Source: Pseudopelobacter sp964601865 (GTDB lineage: Bacteria > Desulfobacterota > Desulfuromonadia > Geobacterales > Pseudopelobacteraceae). Taken from it: a DNA stretch of 17,184 nt. A model generated the notes under the pieces. That model had not been told where the DNA came from. It saw only the letters and a list, made by a program, of their open reading frames with translations, and made no database searches. Below are positions 6,631 through 14,723 of the stretch, piece after piece (within the stretch, counting starts at the first letter, position 1; each line of letters begins with the position of its first letter). Made by a program: the position numbers and the translations under genes. The stretch is taken from NCBI GenBank assembly GCA_964601865.1, contig CAZRPI010000080.1, forward strand, positions 1-17,184, given 5' to 3'.

Positions 6631-8127
6631 ATGGGCGGAGTCAATGCGGCGGTTGCACTGCTTCAGCGGAATCTGGAACGTCATCCGGACAAGACCGCCT
6701 ATTGCTGCGGTGAACGTTCCATCACGTACCGCCAGCTGGACGGGGAGGCCCGCCGTTTCGCCCTGCTCCTGCAACGACGCGGCCTTGTCCCCGGAGACCG
6801 GGCGCTGCTGGTCCTGAGCGACACTCCCGCCTTCCCGGTTGCCTTTCTGGGCTGTCTCCTTGCCGGAGTCATGGCCGTTGTAGCCGGAACCACCTTGGGC
6901 AGAGAGGATGTTGCCCACGTCCTGAGGGACAGCGGCGCCCGCCTGCTGATAACCGACGCTTTCCTGACAACCCCCGTGGAAGCAGCCGAAAGTCGCGGGG
7001 TTCCAATCCTCATCGCCGACAGCGGTTCGTTCGCTCCTGATACCGCCAACGATGCCCCATTGACCACTTTCCGGCCGGTAGAGGATGGCTTTGCGTACAT
7101 GCTCTACACTTCCGGCTCGACCGGCAGGCCGAAGGGAATCCCGCACCGCCACCGGGACCTGCTTTTGCCCTGCGAGTCGGTCGGCAGGTCGATACTTGCC
7201 ATCACCACGGATGACCTCATCTTTTCCACGAGCAAATTCTCCTTTGCCTACGGACTCGTCAACAGCCTCGCCTTTCCGCTCTTCTTCGGCGCCACGGCGA
7301 TCATCCATCCCTGCAAGCCGGAACCCGCCGTTATCCTGGATATCATCCGAGAAAGGCGGCCAACGCTGTTATTCTCCGTTCCGACGGTCTATCTCCAGAT
7401 CGTCCTCTCCTGGACCGAACCCGAAGCGGATCTCCCCATGCGCCTCTGCTACTCCGCGGGAGAGGCGCTGTCCGCGGCAATCTTCGAGGAGTGGCGGCGG
7501 CTTACCGGGCTGGAGATCATCGACGGCATCGGCTCCAGCGAGATGTCCTACGTGTACCTGTCGAACCGTCCCGGCGAAGTCAGACCGGGCTCAACCGGCC
7601 GGCCGGTTCCCGGATACCGCGTGAGGCTGGTTGATGATGACGGGAATGAGGTCCCCGACGGTGTGGAGGGGCAACTCCTGGTGAGCGGCGACACCATGTC
7701 CCCCTGGTACTGGAATCTTCCGGAGAAGAGCGCCGGGACCATGCTGCCGGACGGTTTCATGCGGACCGGCGATATCTTCGTGAGAAGGGACGGGTTCTAC
7801 TACCATCGCGGACGCGACGACGACATGATCAAGTCCGGCGGCCACTGGGTGGCGCCGGCGCCGGTGGAGGAAGTGCTGCTGGGCCATCCGGCCGTTGTTG
7901 AATGCGCCATTACGGCCGTGACCGTTGGCGCGCTCGTCAAGCCCGGCGCCTTTGTGGTTGCCGCGGCCGGAACCGTTCAGTCTCCGGCGCTGGAACGTGA
8001 GTTGAGGAAGTATCTGCTGGCCCGGCTTCCGGACTACATGTGCCCGGTTCGCTTCACCTTCGTCCGGGAGCTGCCGCGCACGCCGACTGGCAAGATCCAG
8101 CGTTTCCGCCTGCGGGAGCGTCAATAA
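6631..8127 (+). CDS. AMP-forming acyl-CoA/acyl-ACP ligase, benzoate-CoA-ligase type, 498 aa
   Basis: An ANL-superfamily adenylating enzyme that activates a carboxylic acid with ATP and loads it on CoA or a carrier protein. The P-loop YTSGSTGRPKGIPH (159-172) is complete. GIGSSEMSYVYLS follows as the A5-type motif and resembles the E-M-x-H-x-F region of benzoate-CoA ligases but with Tyr-Val-Tyr. FMRTGDIF and YYHRGRDDDMIKSGGHWV are the hinge motifs, and PTGKIQR carries the catalytic Lys488. Overall length and motif wording are closest to benzoate/hydroxybenzoate-CoA ligases, but the substrate is not readable. The ATG at 6631 has GGAG 5 nt upstream; another ATG at 6620 is in a different frame. 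A stand-alone acyl carrier protein 7 kb away makes acyl-ACP formation a serious alternative to acyl-CoA. It is probably the first step of the pathway encoded through 15.3 kb. Confidence 0.88.
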   Translation: MGGVNAAVALLQRNLERHPDKTAYCCGERSITYRQLDGEARRFALLLQRRGLVPGDRALLVLSDTPAFPVAFLGCLLAGVMAVVAGTTLGREDVAHVLRDSGARLLITDAFLTTPVEAAESRGVPILIADSGSFAPDTANDAPLTTFRPVEDGFAYMLYTSGSTGRPKGIPHRHRDLLLPCESVGRSILAITTDDLIFSTSKFSFAYGLVNSLAFPLFFGATAIIHPCKPEPAVILDIIRERRPTLLFSVPTVYLQIVLSWTEPEADLPMRLCYSAGEALSAAIFEEWRRLTGLEIIDGIGSSEMSYVYLSNRPGEVRPGSTGRPVPGYRVRLVDDDGNEVPDGVEGQLLVSGDTMSPWYWNLPEKSAGTMLPDGFMRTGDIFVRRDGFYYHRGRDDDMIKSGGHWVAPAPVEEVLLGHPAVVECAITAVTVGALVKPGAFVVAAAGTVQSPALERELRKYLLARLPDYMCPVRFTFVRELPRTPTGKIQRFRLRERQ

Positions 8128-8159
8128 AGAGGGAACAATTAAGCCAACAAACGGCTGCT

Positions 8160-8289
8160 GACCACAGAGATCACAGAGAATGCAGACGGATTATTACCGA
8201 GTTTCCGTTGTTCATATTCATTTCTTTGGTGAAGAGTGGATTTCAGATAACCCTTTGTATTTCAGAGAAAAACTGTGCTCTCGGTGGTT
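8160..8289. repeat. palindromic intergenic repeat, about 130 bp
   Basis: The left arm GACCACAGAGATCACAG (8160-8176) is nearly the reverse complement of the right arm CTGTGCTCTCGGTGGTT (8273-8289). The ACCACAGAGA-CACAGAG wording matches a type of short palindromic repeat scattered between genes in many bacterial genomes. It fills the gap between the ligase and the GNAT-type gene; its right arm ends 17 bp before the chosen start of the latter. Confidence 0.6.
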
Positions 8290-8305
8290 AAAAGGACTTT
8301 GTGCT

Positions 8306-9355
8306 ATGACCATGGACAGAAACGAGGCGCTCAGGCTGCTGGCGGCCGACCGGCGCGCCGTGCCGGAGGGCGAGGAATATACGGCACGCTGCCTGGAGCC
8401 GGCGGACGCCCCCGGTGTGGCTCGCCTGTTCTACGCGGTGTACGGCGACGGCTATCCCATCGACACCTTCTACATACCGGAACGCCTGGTGGAGGAGAAC
8501 CGCCGGGGCAACATCCGCAGTGTGGTGGCCCGGACGGCCTCCGGCGATGTGGTCGCCCATGTCGCGCTCTATCGCAGCTCTCCGGTCAACCCGAATCTTT
8601 ACGAGTATGGAGTGGGGTTGACTCTGCCTGCCTATCGCGACACCATGGCGTTTTTTCGCGCCACGCGACTGATAATGGAACTGGTCGGGACCGGCGGCAT
8701 CGACGGGATTTTCGGCGAGGCGGTCTGCAACCATACCATCACCCAGAAACTGGTGAAATATGCCGGATTACAGGAAACCGCCCTGGAGCCGGCGCTCATG
8801 CCAGCCCGCACCTATGAGGCGGAGGGGAGCGCCGATGGGCGCGTGGGGTGCATCGTCTCCTTCAGGGTCGATACCGACCACCGTCGGCTGCTGCACGTCC
8901 CGCCCGCCTACCGTGAAGAACTGGACTTTCTGCTGCAGGGGCTGAATCTTGATCGTGAGCTGGTCCACACGTGGCTCCCCCTTGCGGGTGATGGAGGCAG
9001 GATCGACGTCAAGCGCTTCGATTTCGCGGGGGTTGCCAGATGCACCTTTGCCGCGCCCGGGGAGAACCTCGGTTCCCTCCTGGTTGACCTTGAGAGAGGC
9101 GTCCGGGAGGATGGCTTTTTCATGGTTCAGGTTTATGTGGATCTGGGAAAGCCGTGGTCGGGAAGCGCGGTGGAACTCCTGCGCGGGCATGGCTACTCAC
9201 TGGGAGGGTTGCTCCCCATCTGGTTTGGCAGCGACGGCCTGCTGATGCAGAAGCACTTCTGTGCTCCCGGATTCGACGGTCTCAGGATTCTCACGGAACG
9301 TGGCCGGAGAGTGCTGGAAATGGTCAGACACGATTGGGAGAGAAGCGGGAAATGA
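8306..9355 (+). CDS. GNAT-fold acyltransferase-like protein, 349 aa
   Basis: The N-terminal half reads as a GNAT N-acyltransferase domain: a start strand YTARCLEPADAPGVARLF (25-42), the beta hairpin RSVVARTASGDVVAHVALYR (71-90), an acyl-CoA-pocket-like segment EYGVGLTLPAYRD (100-112), and a late N-x-x-x-x-K-L-x-x-x-A-G-L segment (142-155) as in motif B. The C-terminal half (about 175-349) is a second alpha/beta region with no motif I can name; it may be a degenerate second GNAT domain. The family's chemistry is transfer of an acyl group from CoA (or ACP) to an amine or hydroxyl. I chose the ATG at 8306 because AAAGGA lies upstream; the open frame begins earlier but only through the repeat. 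It lies between the ligase and the dehydrogenase on the same strand, so it may receive the activated acyl group. Substrate unknown. Confidence 0.7.
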   Translation: MTMDRNEALRLLAADRRAVPEGEEYTARCLEPADAPGVARLFYAVYGDGYPIDTFYIPERLVEENRRGNIRSVVARTASGDVVAHVALYRSSPVNPNLYEYGVGLTLPAYRDTMAFFRATRLIMELVGTGGIDGIFGEAVCNHTITQKLVKYAGLQETALEPALMPARTYEAEGSADGRVGCIVSFRVDTDHRRLLHVPPAYREELDFLLQGLNLDRELVHTWLPLAGDGGRIDVKRFDFAGVARCTFAAPGENLGSLLVDLERGVREDGFFMVQVYVDLGKPWSGSAVELLRGHGYSLGGLLPIWFGSDGLLMQKHFCAPGFDGLRILTERGRRVLEMVRHDWERSGK

Positions 9356-9398
9356 GCCGAATGGCCGTGCCCGCGAATTTTACGAAGGAGAATAATAC

Positions 9399-10499
9399 AT
9401 GCTGAAGAAGGCTTTGTTTCCGGGAAAGTACATTCAGGGCGCAGGTGCAATCAGGGAATTGCCCTCCCTCGTGAAGTTGTTCGGCGCACGGGGATTGATC
9501 CTCGCTTCACCCACAACCCACGGGAAAATCCTGCCCGACAGCGGTCTCGACCTGGACGGACATTCCCTGGGCGTGGAGCGGTTCAACGGTGAGTGCTGCG
9601 AACGGGAGCTGTCCCGGCTGGCCGCAATCATCGGGGAGAAAAGGGTGGATGTCCTCGTGGGTATGGGTGGGGGAAAGACCATCGACACGGCAAAGATCGC
9701 TGCCGACCGCGCGGGCATCCCGGTGATAGTCGTCCCCACCATCGCCTCGACCGACGCGCCCTGCAGCGGTTGCGCCATACTCTACTCCGAGGGGGGCATA
9801 TTCGAGTCGGTATACTACCAGAAATTGAATCCGGCGGTTGTTCTGGTGGATACGGAGATCATCGCCAGGTCCCCGGTCCGCTTCCTGGTGGCCGGAATGG
9901 GTGACGCCCTGGCCACCTGGTTCGAGGCCAGGTCGTGTGGCGATACCCGGTCGGAAAACGCCTGCGGTGGCCTTGCCACCCTGAGCGGTCTCAATCTGGC
10001 CAGACTCTGCTACGACACGCTGCTCAGGCATGGCGTGGCGGCCAGGATCGCGGCCGAGCGGCATGTCGTCACGCCTGCCTTCGAACATATCGTGGAGGCG
10101 AATATCCTCCTGAGCGGCATCGGTTTCGAAAGCGGCGGCCTGGCCAGCGCCCACTCCATCCACAACGGTCTCACGGCGCTTGAGGAAACTCATGCGTATT
10201 ACCACGGCGAGAAAGTCGCTTTTGGCCTCCTGGCGGGACTTCAGCTCACCTGCGCTCCGCCGGAGGAGATTGAGGCCGTCTATTCCTTCTGCGAGGAGGT
10301 CGGTCTTCCCACCACCCTCGGGGATTTCGGCCTGAAAGAGTGCGGCCGTGACCGGCTGATGCTTGTCGCGGAGAAGGCGTGCGAGCCGTGCGAATGCATC
10401 CATCACGAGGCCGGGGTCATCACACCGGAGAAGGTCCTCAACGCCATCCTGGCGGCGGATGCCATGGGGGAATACCGTCGGAAAAGGGGGCGGCAATAG
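9399..10499 (+). CDS. GldA-type iron/zinc-containing alcohol dehydrogenase, 366 aa
   Basis: A member of the glycerol dehydrogenase branch of metal-dependent alcohol dehydrogenases, oxidising a hydroxyl or reducing a carbonyl with NAD(H). The nucleotide loop GMGGGKTIDTAKIA (88-101), VVPTIASTDAPCSG (111-124) and GMGDALATWFEAR (166-178) match GldA closely. The three expected metal ligands are visible: Asp169, His252 in SAHSIH, and His269 in YYHGEKVAFG. Length equals that of bacterial GldA (about 365 aa). A strong AAGGAGA ribosome site precedes the ATG. It follows the GNAT-type gene by 43 bp and is likely co-transcribed with it. True glycerol dehydrogenase is possible. In this setting it may instead act on a hydroxy- or oxo-acyl intermediate of the adjacent reductase/dehydratase pathway, which is inference from position only. 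Confidence 0.85.
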   Translation: MLKKALFPGKYIQGAGAIRELPSLVKLFGARGLILASPTTHGKILPDSGLDLDGHSLGVERFNGECCERELSRLAAIIGEKRVDVLVGMGGGKTIDTAKIAADRAGIPVIVVPTIASTDAPCSGCAILYSEGGIFESVYYQKLNPAVVLVDTEIIARSPVRFLVAGMGDALATWFEARSCGDTRSENACGGLATLSGLNLARLCYDTLLRHGVAARIAAERHVVTPAFEHIVEANILLSGIGFESGGLASAHSIHNGLTALEETHAYYHGEKVAFGLLAGLQLTCAPPEEIEAVYSFCEEVGLPTTLGDFGLKECGRDRLMLVAEKACEPCECIHHEAGVITPEKVLNAILAADAMGEYRRKRGRQ

Positions 10500-10519
10500 A
10501 GTGGGTGGCGCCAATAATT

Positions 10520-10540
10520 CCCTCCCCTTCAAGGGGAGGG
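10520..10540. terminator. bidirectional hairpin between convergent genes
   Basis: CCCTCCCCT (10520-10528), loop TCA, AGGGGAGGG (10532-10540) form a perfect 9-bp stem. It lies between the ends of the GldA-type gene and the convergent reductase operon. TTAGGGTGGGG follows. This wording is a common REP-like intergenic repeat, and the position suits termination in both directions even though no U-tract is present. Confidence 0.5.
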
Positions 10541-10564
10541 TTAGGGTGGGGATGGAAAGCGGCC

Positions 10565-11356
10565 TCACTTCCCGCCGATCAGGATTCCGATCCGCGCCGC
10601 CCCCAGGGCCGCCACGTACTGCAGCATGTCGGGCGGCGGAAGCAGGACGGGGCGGGCCAGCTTTTCCCGCAGCAGATCCGATGCGCACGTAAACCTGGCC
10701 ACCCCTCCGGCCAGACATGGTCCTCCCGCCGCTCCCACCCGCATCCAGATCTGCGCGGCCCGGTCTGCGCAGGCTTTCATGGCGCCGCGCATGATATCCG
10801 CCGGCGCCGCTCCCCCCATGAGCTGGCTGATGATCTCGGATTCGGCGAAGACCGCGCAGACGCTGGAGATCGGCACCGCACTGGTTGATTGCTCCGCCAG
10901 CTTGTCAACCGCGTCCAGCGGGATTTTCATGATGCGAGCCGTCCGTTCCAGAAAGGCGCCGGTTCCGGATGCGCACTTGTCGTTCAGGCGGAAGGCCGTG
11001 ATCCGGCCCGCGTCGTCGAACCGGCAGGCCTTGACGGTCTGCCCCCCCAGATCCAGAACCGTGCGGACGCCGGGGAACAGAAACCGGGCCCCCCGTGCGG
11101 CGGCCGTCAGTTCGGTTACGACCGCGGTGCGGTCCGATATCAGATGGCGGGCAAAGCCGGTGGCAACGACGGCGTCCAGATCGCCCCGTTCCAGAGAGGC
11201 GTTGGTAAGGCACTTTTCCAGGCAGAGCCGGGCCGCCCGGTTCGGCCGGTACCCCGTTTTTTCCATGTGGCGGCCCAGGATGGCGCCAGCGGAATCGATG
11301 ATGACCGCCTTGGTATAGGCGGTGCCGGCGTCCAGGCCGGCCGCGAACCCTGTCAT
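10565..11356 (-). CDS. BadF/BcrA/HgdC-type ATPase activator, second subunit, 263 aa
   Basis: An ASKHA-fold ATPase that passes single electrons to the catalytic subunits of 2-hydroxyacyl-CoA dehydratases or benzoyl-CoA reductases, at the cost of ATP. Visible parts: phosphate-1 loop LDAGTAYTK (8-16), the VATGFARH strand (64-71), the second phosphate loop LDLGGQTVKA (101-110), and the two Cys that bind a [4Fe-4S] cluster at the dimer interface, Cys128 in NDKCASGTGAF and Cys167 in SSVCAVFAES. It is the last gene of the four-gene operon, starting in an ATGA overlap with the gene before. It is clearly different in sequence from that neighbour (for example Thr-Ala-Tyr versus Ser-Thr-Leu after the Gly), so the two likely form a heterodimer, as in class I benzoyl-CoA reductases. 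Which one corresponds to BcrA or BcrD I cannot say. Confidence 0.88.
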   Translation of the reverse strand: MTGFAAGLDAGTAYTKAVIIDSAGAILGRHMEKTGYRPNRAARLCLEKCLTNASLERGDLDAVVATGFARHLISDRTAVVTELTAAARGARFLFPGVRTVLDLGGQTVKACRFDDAGRITAFRLNDKCASGTGAFLERTARIMKIPLDAVDKLAEQSTSAVPISSVCAVFAESEIISQLMGGAAPADIMRGAMKACADRAAQIWMRVGAAGGPCLAGGVARFTCASDLLREKLARPVLLPPPDMLQYVAALGAARIGILIGGK

Positions 11357-12186
11357 GGCGTCCCGGCCTCCGTCAGGCCGCCGCAGTCCCCGATCCTGTC
11401 ACGCGCGAACAGGGCCGCGCCCAGGGCGCCGGCGAAGTGGGAGCGGGGGCCGACATTCACGCGGCCGCCCACGAGCCGCTCAACCTCCCTGACCATACAG
11501 GCGTTCAGCGATACCCCGCCGGTAAAGGTCAGGGCGCCAGCCAGGCCGACACGACGCAGCAGCGCCACGGAGCGCGCCGCGATCGCCCGATGGGCGCCCA
11601 GCAGGATATCCTCCACATCCCGCCCCCGTGCGATCCAGCCCAGGATTTCCGATTCGGCGAAAACGGCGCAGGTGTTGCTGATCGTCACCGGATCGGAACC
11701 GGCGCCTGCGACGGTGGCCAGCTCCTCCAGCGGGATCTCCAGCAGGGCGGCGGCGGCCGACAGGAACCGGCCCGTGCCGGCGGCGCACTTATCGTTCATG
11801 CAGAAATCGATCACCCCGCCATCGGCTCCGATCCGGATCGCCTTCGTATCCTGCCCTCCCATGTCCAGCACCGTTCCGGTGTCCGGATACAGCCAGGCCG
11901 CGCCCCGGGCATGGCAGCTTATCTCCGTGACCTGCATGTCGCCGAACTCGATCCGGTACCTGCCGTAACCGGTGCCGGTGACGGAAGCGATATCCCCCGG
12001 CCGGCAGCCGTAAGCGGCGCAGAGGGCGGCATGGGCGTTCGCGGCGGCGTCGGAGATGTCGCCGCCGGTATCGACCATGGCCGACGCCGCGATGGCGCCC
12101 TCCGCGTCGAGCAGAATCGCCTTGGTCAGCGTGGAGCCCACATCCACGCCACAGGCGAGGGCGCCATGAACAGTCCCGCCGCTCAT
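11353..12186 (-). CDS. BadG/BcrD/HgdC-type ATPase activator, first subunit, 277 aa
   Basis: A second ASKHA ATPase of the benzoyl-CoA reductase/2-hydroxyacyl-CoA dehydratase activator family. It carries VDVGSTLTKA (14-23), GTGYGRYRI (71-79), EISCHARGA (88-96), the LDMGGQDTKAI phosphate loop (107-117), and cluster Cys134 in NDKCAAGTGRF and Cys173 in NTCAVFAESE. The wording is closer to classical HgdC/BcrD than that of the downstream paralogue; EIxCHARG and DMGGQDxK are near-consensus. Length matches BcrD/BzdQ (about 280 aa). It starts in an ATGA overlap with the BcrB-like gene and ends in another ATGA overlap with the next activator, so all are made in a coupled ratio. The ferredoxin that would reduce it is not encoded in the window. 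Confidence 0.92.
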   Translation of the reverse strand: MSGGTVHGALACGVDVGSTLTKAILLDAEGAIAASAMVDTGGDISDAAANAHAALCAAYGCRPGDIASVTGTGYGRYRIEFGDMQVTEISCHARGAAWLYPDTGTVLDMGGQDTKAIRIGADGGVIDFCMNDKCAAGTGRFLSAAAALLEIPLEELATVAGAGSDPVTISNTCAVFAESEILGWIARGRDVEDILLGAHRAIAARSVALLRRVGLAGALTFTGGVSLNACMVREVERLVGGRVNVGPRSHFAGALGAALFARDRIGDCGGLTEAGTP

Positions 12187-13466
12187 GCGCCGCCTCCGCG
12201 CCTGGCCAGCCGGAGGGTTTCGAAGAAGGCGTCGATCCGGTTCCGCATCTGCGCGGGGGAAACCAGGCGGCGGTCCATCATGTCGGATTCCAGCAGCAGG
12301 GTGGGGATGGAGGTGCGGGAGATCAGGGCAATGCGGGCGGCGGCCAGTCCGGTCGAGACGGTGCGGCAGCTCTTGACGGCGTGGAAGACGACGCCGTCCG
12401 CCTGAAACGCCTCAACCGCCTCCGGCAGCCGGTCCGCCGGCAGGAACATGCTGTCCATGGCCTCCCGCGCCCCGGTGAGCAAGCCTTCGGCGAGACTCCC
12501 GACCGGTCGTTCCGGGTCGTATTGAAAGCCGGCCGTGACGCCGCCCGACGCGAACCGCAGGTAGGTGGAGGCGACGAAAATCCCGCCATGGCCGGAGAAC
12601 ATCCGGATGAATTCGCTGTGGAGGGGGTAGCAGGGGACGCCGACAAAGAGCAGCCGGTACGGCCCGTAGTCCAGCGGCTCACGGACGCGGCGCTCCCTCA
12701 GGCGCCGCAGTTCGTCCAGGGCGTGGCTGAAGAACCGCGCGCCGGCCTCGGTTCCCCGGTAGAGATTGTAAACGCCCAGATAGGCCCCGCCCAGGCGCAG
12801 GGTGTCGAAGCAAGCCGGATCAGTCATGTTCATCTCCAGCATGAGGCGGAAATCCCTGTTCATCCGGTTCGTACAGTCCAGGGCGTGGCCGAGGCGTCGC
12901 TCGTCGAGGCTTTGGCCGGTGAGCTCTTCACAGAGCCCGATGAGGGCGCGGGTCTGGGCCGTCACGTACTCCAGGTCGCGACGGTACTCCGGGTCGCCTG
13001 GCGTGGGGGGCGTTCCCGGCGCCCGCCTTCCCGGGAGGTCGAAGACGAAAAGCGGCATGCCGTAGAGCCGCTTCCAGATCTCGGCCCATTTGACGTAGGT
13101 GTTGCACGCCGTGCTGGCGATGGCCAGGCACGGCGCGGGGGGGCCTTTGCCGCCCCCCAGACGCATTCCCGCATCCGCCTTCAGGTAGTTGCAGATGTCG
13201 GTAGAATAGCCGCTCTCCTCCGCCCGCTCCAGAAGGTCGCGGGCCGTTCCAACTATGGCCGTGCGCAGGCAGCTGATCTCCGGCAGAAAGAGCGGTATGT
13301 CGAAGGCGGCCAGCAGCTCGGCGCAGTTGCCCATGACGAATCCGTACGCGGCCTTGCCGCCGTTGCGGGCGATTTCATCCATGCGGGCGGACCAGGAATC
13401 CAGCAGTTCCGTGGCCGCGATTTTGGCGCCTGTGGCGTTGAATACCGCGGATGGCCGCATGGTCAC
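12183..13466 (-). CDS. BcrB/BadE-like benzoyl-CoA reductase / 2-hydroxyacyl-CoA dehydratase subunit, 427 aa
   Basis: A catalytic iron-sulfur subunit of the BCR/HAD family. The N-terminal part follows BcrB closely: YGFVMGNCAELLAAFDIP (41-58), a LPE step, then YSTDICNYLKADAGM (87-101) with Cys92, and ASTACNTYVKW (117-127) with Cys121. Near the C-terminus HAVKSCRTVS holds Cys367, followed by the E-S-D-M-M-D segment and a closing N-R-I-D-A-F-F helix. These three Cys correspond to positions conserved in BcrB-type proteins and probably bind a cluster. Length is near BcrB (about 436 aa). The annotated start is a GTG overlapping the previous stop (GTGA); an ATG at 13460 with GGGGAG just upstream is equally likely. 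Dearomatising reductase and hydroxyacyl dehydratase remain alternatives; the two-activator operon favours a reductase-like enzyme. Confidence 0.9.
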   Translation of the reverse strand: MTMRPSAVFNATGAKIAATELLDSWSARMDEIARNGGKAAYGFVMGNCAELLAAFDIPLFLPEISCLRTAIVGTARDLLERAEESGYSTDICNYLKADAGMRLGGGKGPPAPCLAIASTACNTYVKWAEIWKRLYGMPLFVFDLPGRRAPGTPPTPGDPEYRRDLEYVTAQTRALIGLCEELTGQSLDERRLGHALDCTNRMNRDFRLMLEMNMTDPACFDTLRLGGAYLGVYNLYRGTEAGARFFSHALDELRRLRERRVREPLDYGPYRLLFVGVPCYPLHSEFIRMFSGHGGIFVASTYLRFASGGVTAGFQYDPERPVGSLAEGLLTGAREAMDSMFLPADRLPEAVEAFQADGVVFHAVKSCRTVSTGLAAARIALISRTSIPTLLLESDMMDRRLVSPAQMRNRIDAFFETLRLARRGGGA

Positions 13467-14683
13467 TCCCCTCCCTCCGGGCAGGCGTACCTGATGTTTT
13501 CGGCGAATGTTTCCAGCTGCAGCTCCAGCATGTCGAACGACGCCATGGCATGCTGGAATTCACAGACGCAACAGGGGATACGGGCTTCCTCAAGGGCGGC
13601 GGCCAGGGGGACCAGTTCCTCGAGGCCGGGTTCGCACATCTTTGGGGCCGTGATGATGGCTGCCCGGGCGTCATGCCGGCGCACGGTCGCCACGAGCAGC
13701 TCCGGCCCCGATCTACCGCTGTCGTGCTGAACCGGGCTGTATGACGACTGCTCCAGGTATGCGCGGGCAAGGGCGGCGAGGGGATTGCCGCCGGGAGCCA
13801 CGTCGCCGGTAAGCCAGCGTAGACCGAGCAGCAGGTCATCGGCCACCACATGGCACGAGCGCGCTATCACGTCCAGCATCGCCATGGGAGGTTGCTCGCA
13901 GAAACAGCCGGTGAGCACGACCCGGATCCGGTCGCTGACCGGCGTCTCCCGTGCGGCGAGCAGCGGCAGCGCGGTTTCCAGGAGCCGGTTGTGCTCCTCG
14001 GGCGGCAACAGGCTGCCAACTGCGGTCAGCAGGTAACAGTCGGCAATTGACACCTTCCACGGTGTGGTGCTTTTCAGCCCATCGAGCCGGCGGAGCAGGG
14101 CGCGGTTGCGGTTGTAGAGCGCTATGGATCGCCGCAGGCTCCGGTCGTCCGGAGCGTGGCCGGTCAGCTGCGCCAGGGCGGCGGCGAGTGCGGTGTATTC
14201 ACCCAGCAGGTAGTTTGCTGCTTCCGGGCCTGAACCGTTCTGGGGCAGGTAGAGGGTCCGGCAGGGATAGCCGAAGTTGCGTGACCATACGACGGCAAGG
14301 TTGCGCGCGGCGTCACAGATGGAGGGGGTGACGAACATGTCCAACTCCATGCCGCTGCCTGCGTGGGCGAACGAATCCTTGACTATGGAGCAGATGTACG
14401 AGCCGAAATGGGCGTCCTCACGGTCGGCCACTCCGCCGGAGCAGCCCAGCTTCAGCGGCAGAACGCCGGCCGCGTGGGCGATCTCAGCTGGAAAGTACCC
14501 CTGAAAATGGCCGAGAACCCTGCCTCCCCTCTCGCGCCACAGCCTGATGGTGGGAAAAGCCGGGTCGCGCAGCAGCGAACGGCAGGATCGGAGGATCTGT
14601 TCGATCGTTGCACCGGGAGAGAGAGTACGGCCGAAAAATAGCGGGGAAGTTTCGTACATGGTTCCAGCCATACCACCCGGCAT
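13463..14683 (-). CDS. BcrC/BadD-like benzoyl-CoA reductase / 2-hydroxyacyl-CoA dehydratase subunit, 406 aa
   Basis: The partner catalytic subunit and first gene of the operon. Motifs in order: GYFPAEIAHAAGVLPLKLG (62-80), the family's N-terminal signature; HFGSYICSIVKDSF (92-105) with Cys98; DMFVTPSICDAARNL (115-129) with Cys123, equivalent to the P-x-T-C-D motif; and KMCEPGLEEL with Cys350. These three Cys would bind a [4Fe-4S] or double-cubane cluster. A further LTGCFCEQPP segment and a terminal FQHAMASFDML helix fit the family's second Rossmann-like half. Length is slightly above BcrC (about 386 aa). The start is uncertain: the ATG at 14683 lacks a clear ribosome site, and ATGs at 14671 and 14659 are in frame. 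With the next three genes it gives the subunit order C, B, ATPase, ATPase known from bzdNOPQ. Confidence 0.9.
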   Translation of the reverse strand: MPGGMAGTMYETSPLFFGRTLSPGATIEQILRSCRSLLRDPAFPTIRLWRERGGRVLGHFQGYFPAEIAHAAGVLPLKLGCSGGVADREDAHFGSYICSIVKDSFAHAGSGMELDMFVTPSICDAARNLAVVWSRNFGYPCRTLYLPQNGSGPEAANYLLGEYTALAAALAQLTGHAPDDRSLRRSIALYNRNRALLRRLDGLKSTTPWKVSIADCYLLTAVGSLLPPEEHNRLLETALPLLAARETPVSDRIRVVLTGCFCEQPPMAMLDVIARSCHVVADDLLLGLRWLTGDVAPGGNPLAALARAYLEQSSYSPVQHDSGRSGPELLVATVRRHDARAAIITAPKMCEPGLEELVPLAAALEEARIPCCVCEFQHAMASFDMLELQLETFAENIRYACPEGGE

Positions 14684-14723
14684 CGGATTCAGTCAAACGG
14701 ATAATCCCGGCAACGGCATTTGA

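Noticed and set aside
10889..13730. Long plus-strand frames (359, 322 and 449 aa) opposite the reductase operon
   Set aside because: They are antisense shadows of high-GC genes with clear conserved motifs and overlapping starts on the minus strand.
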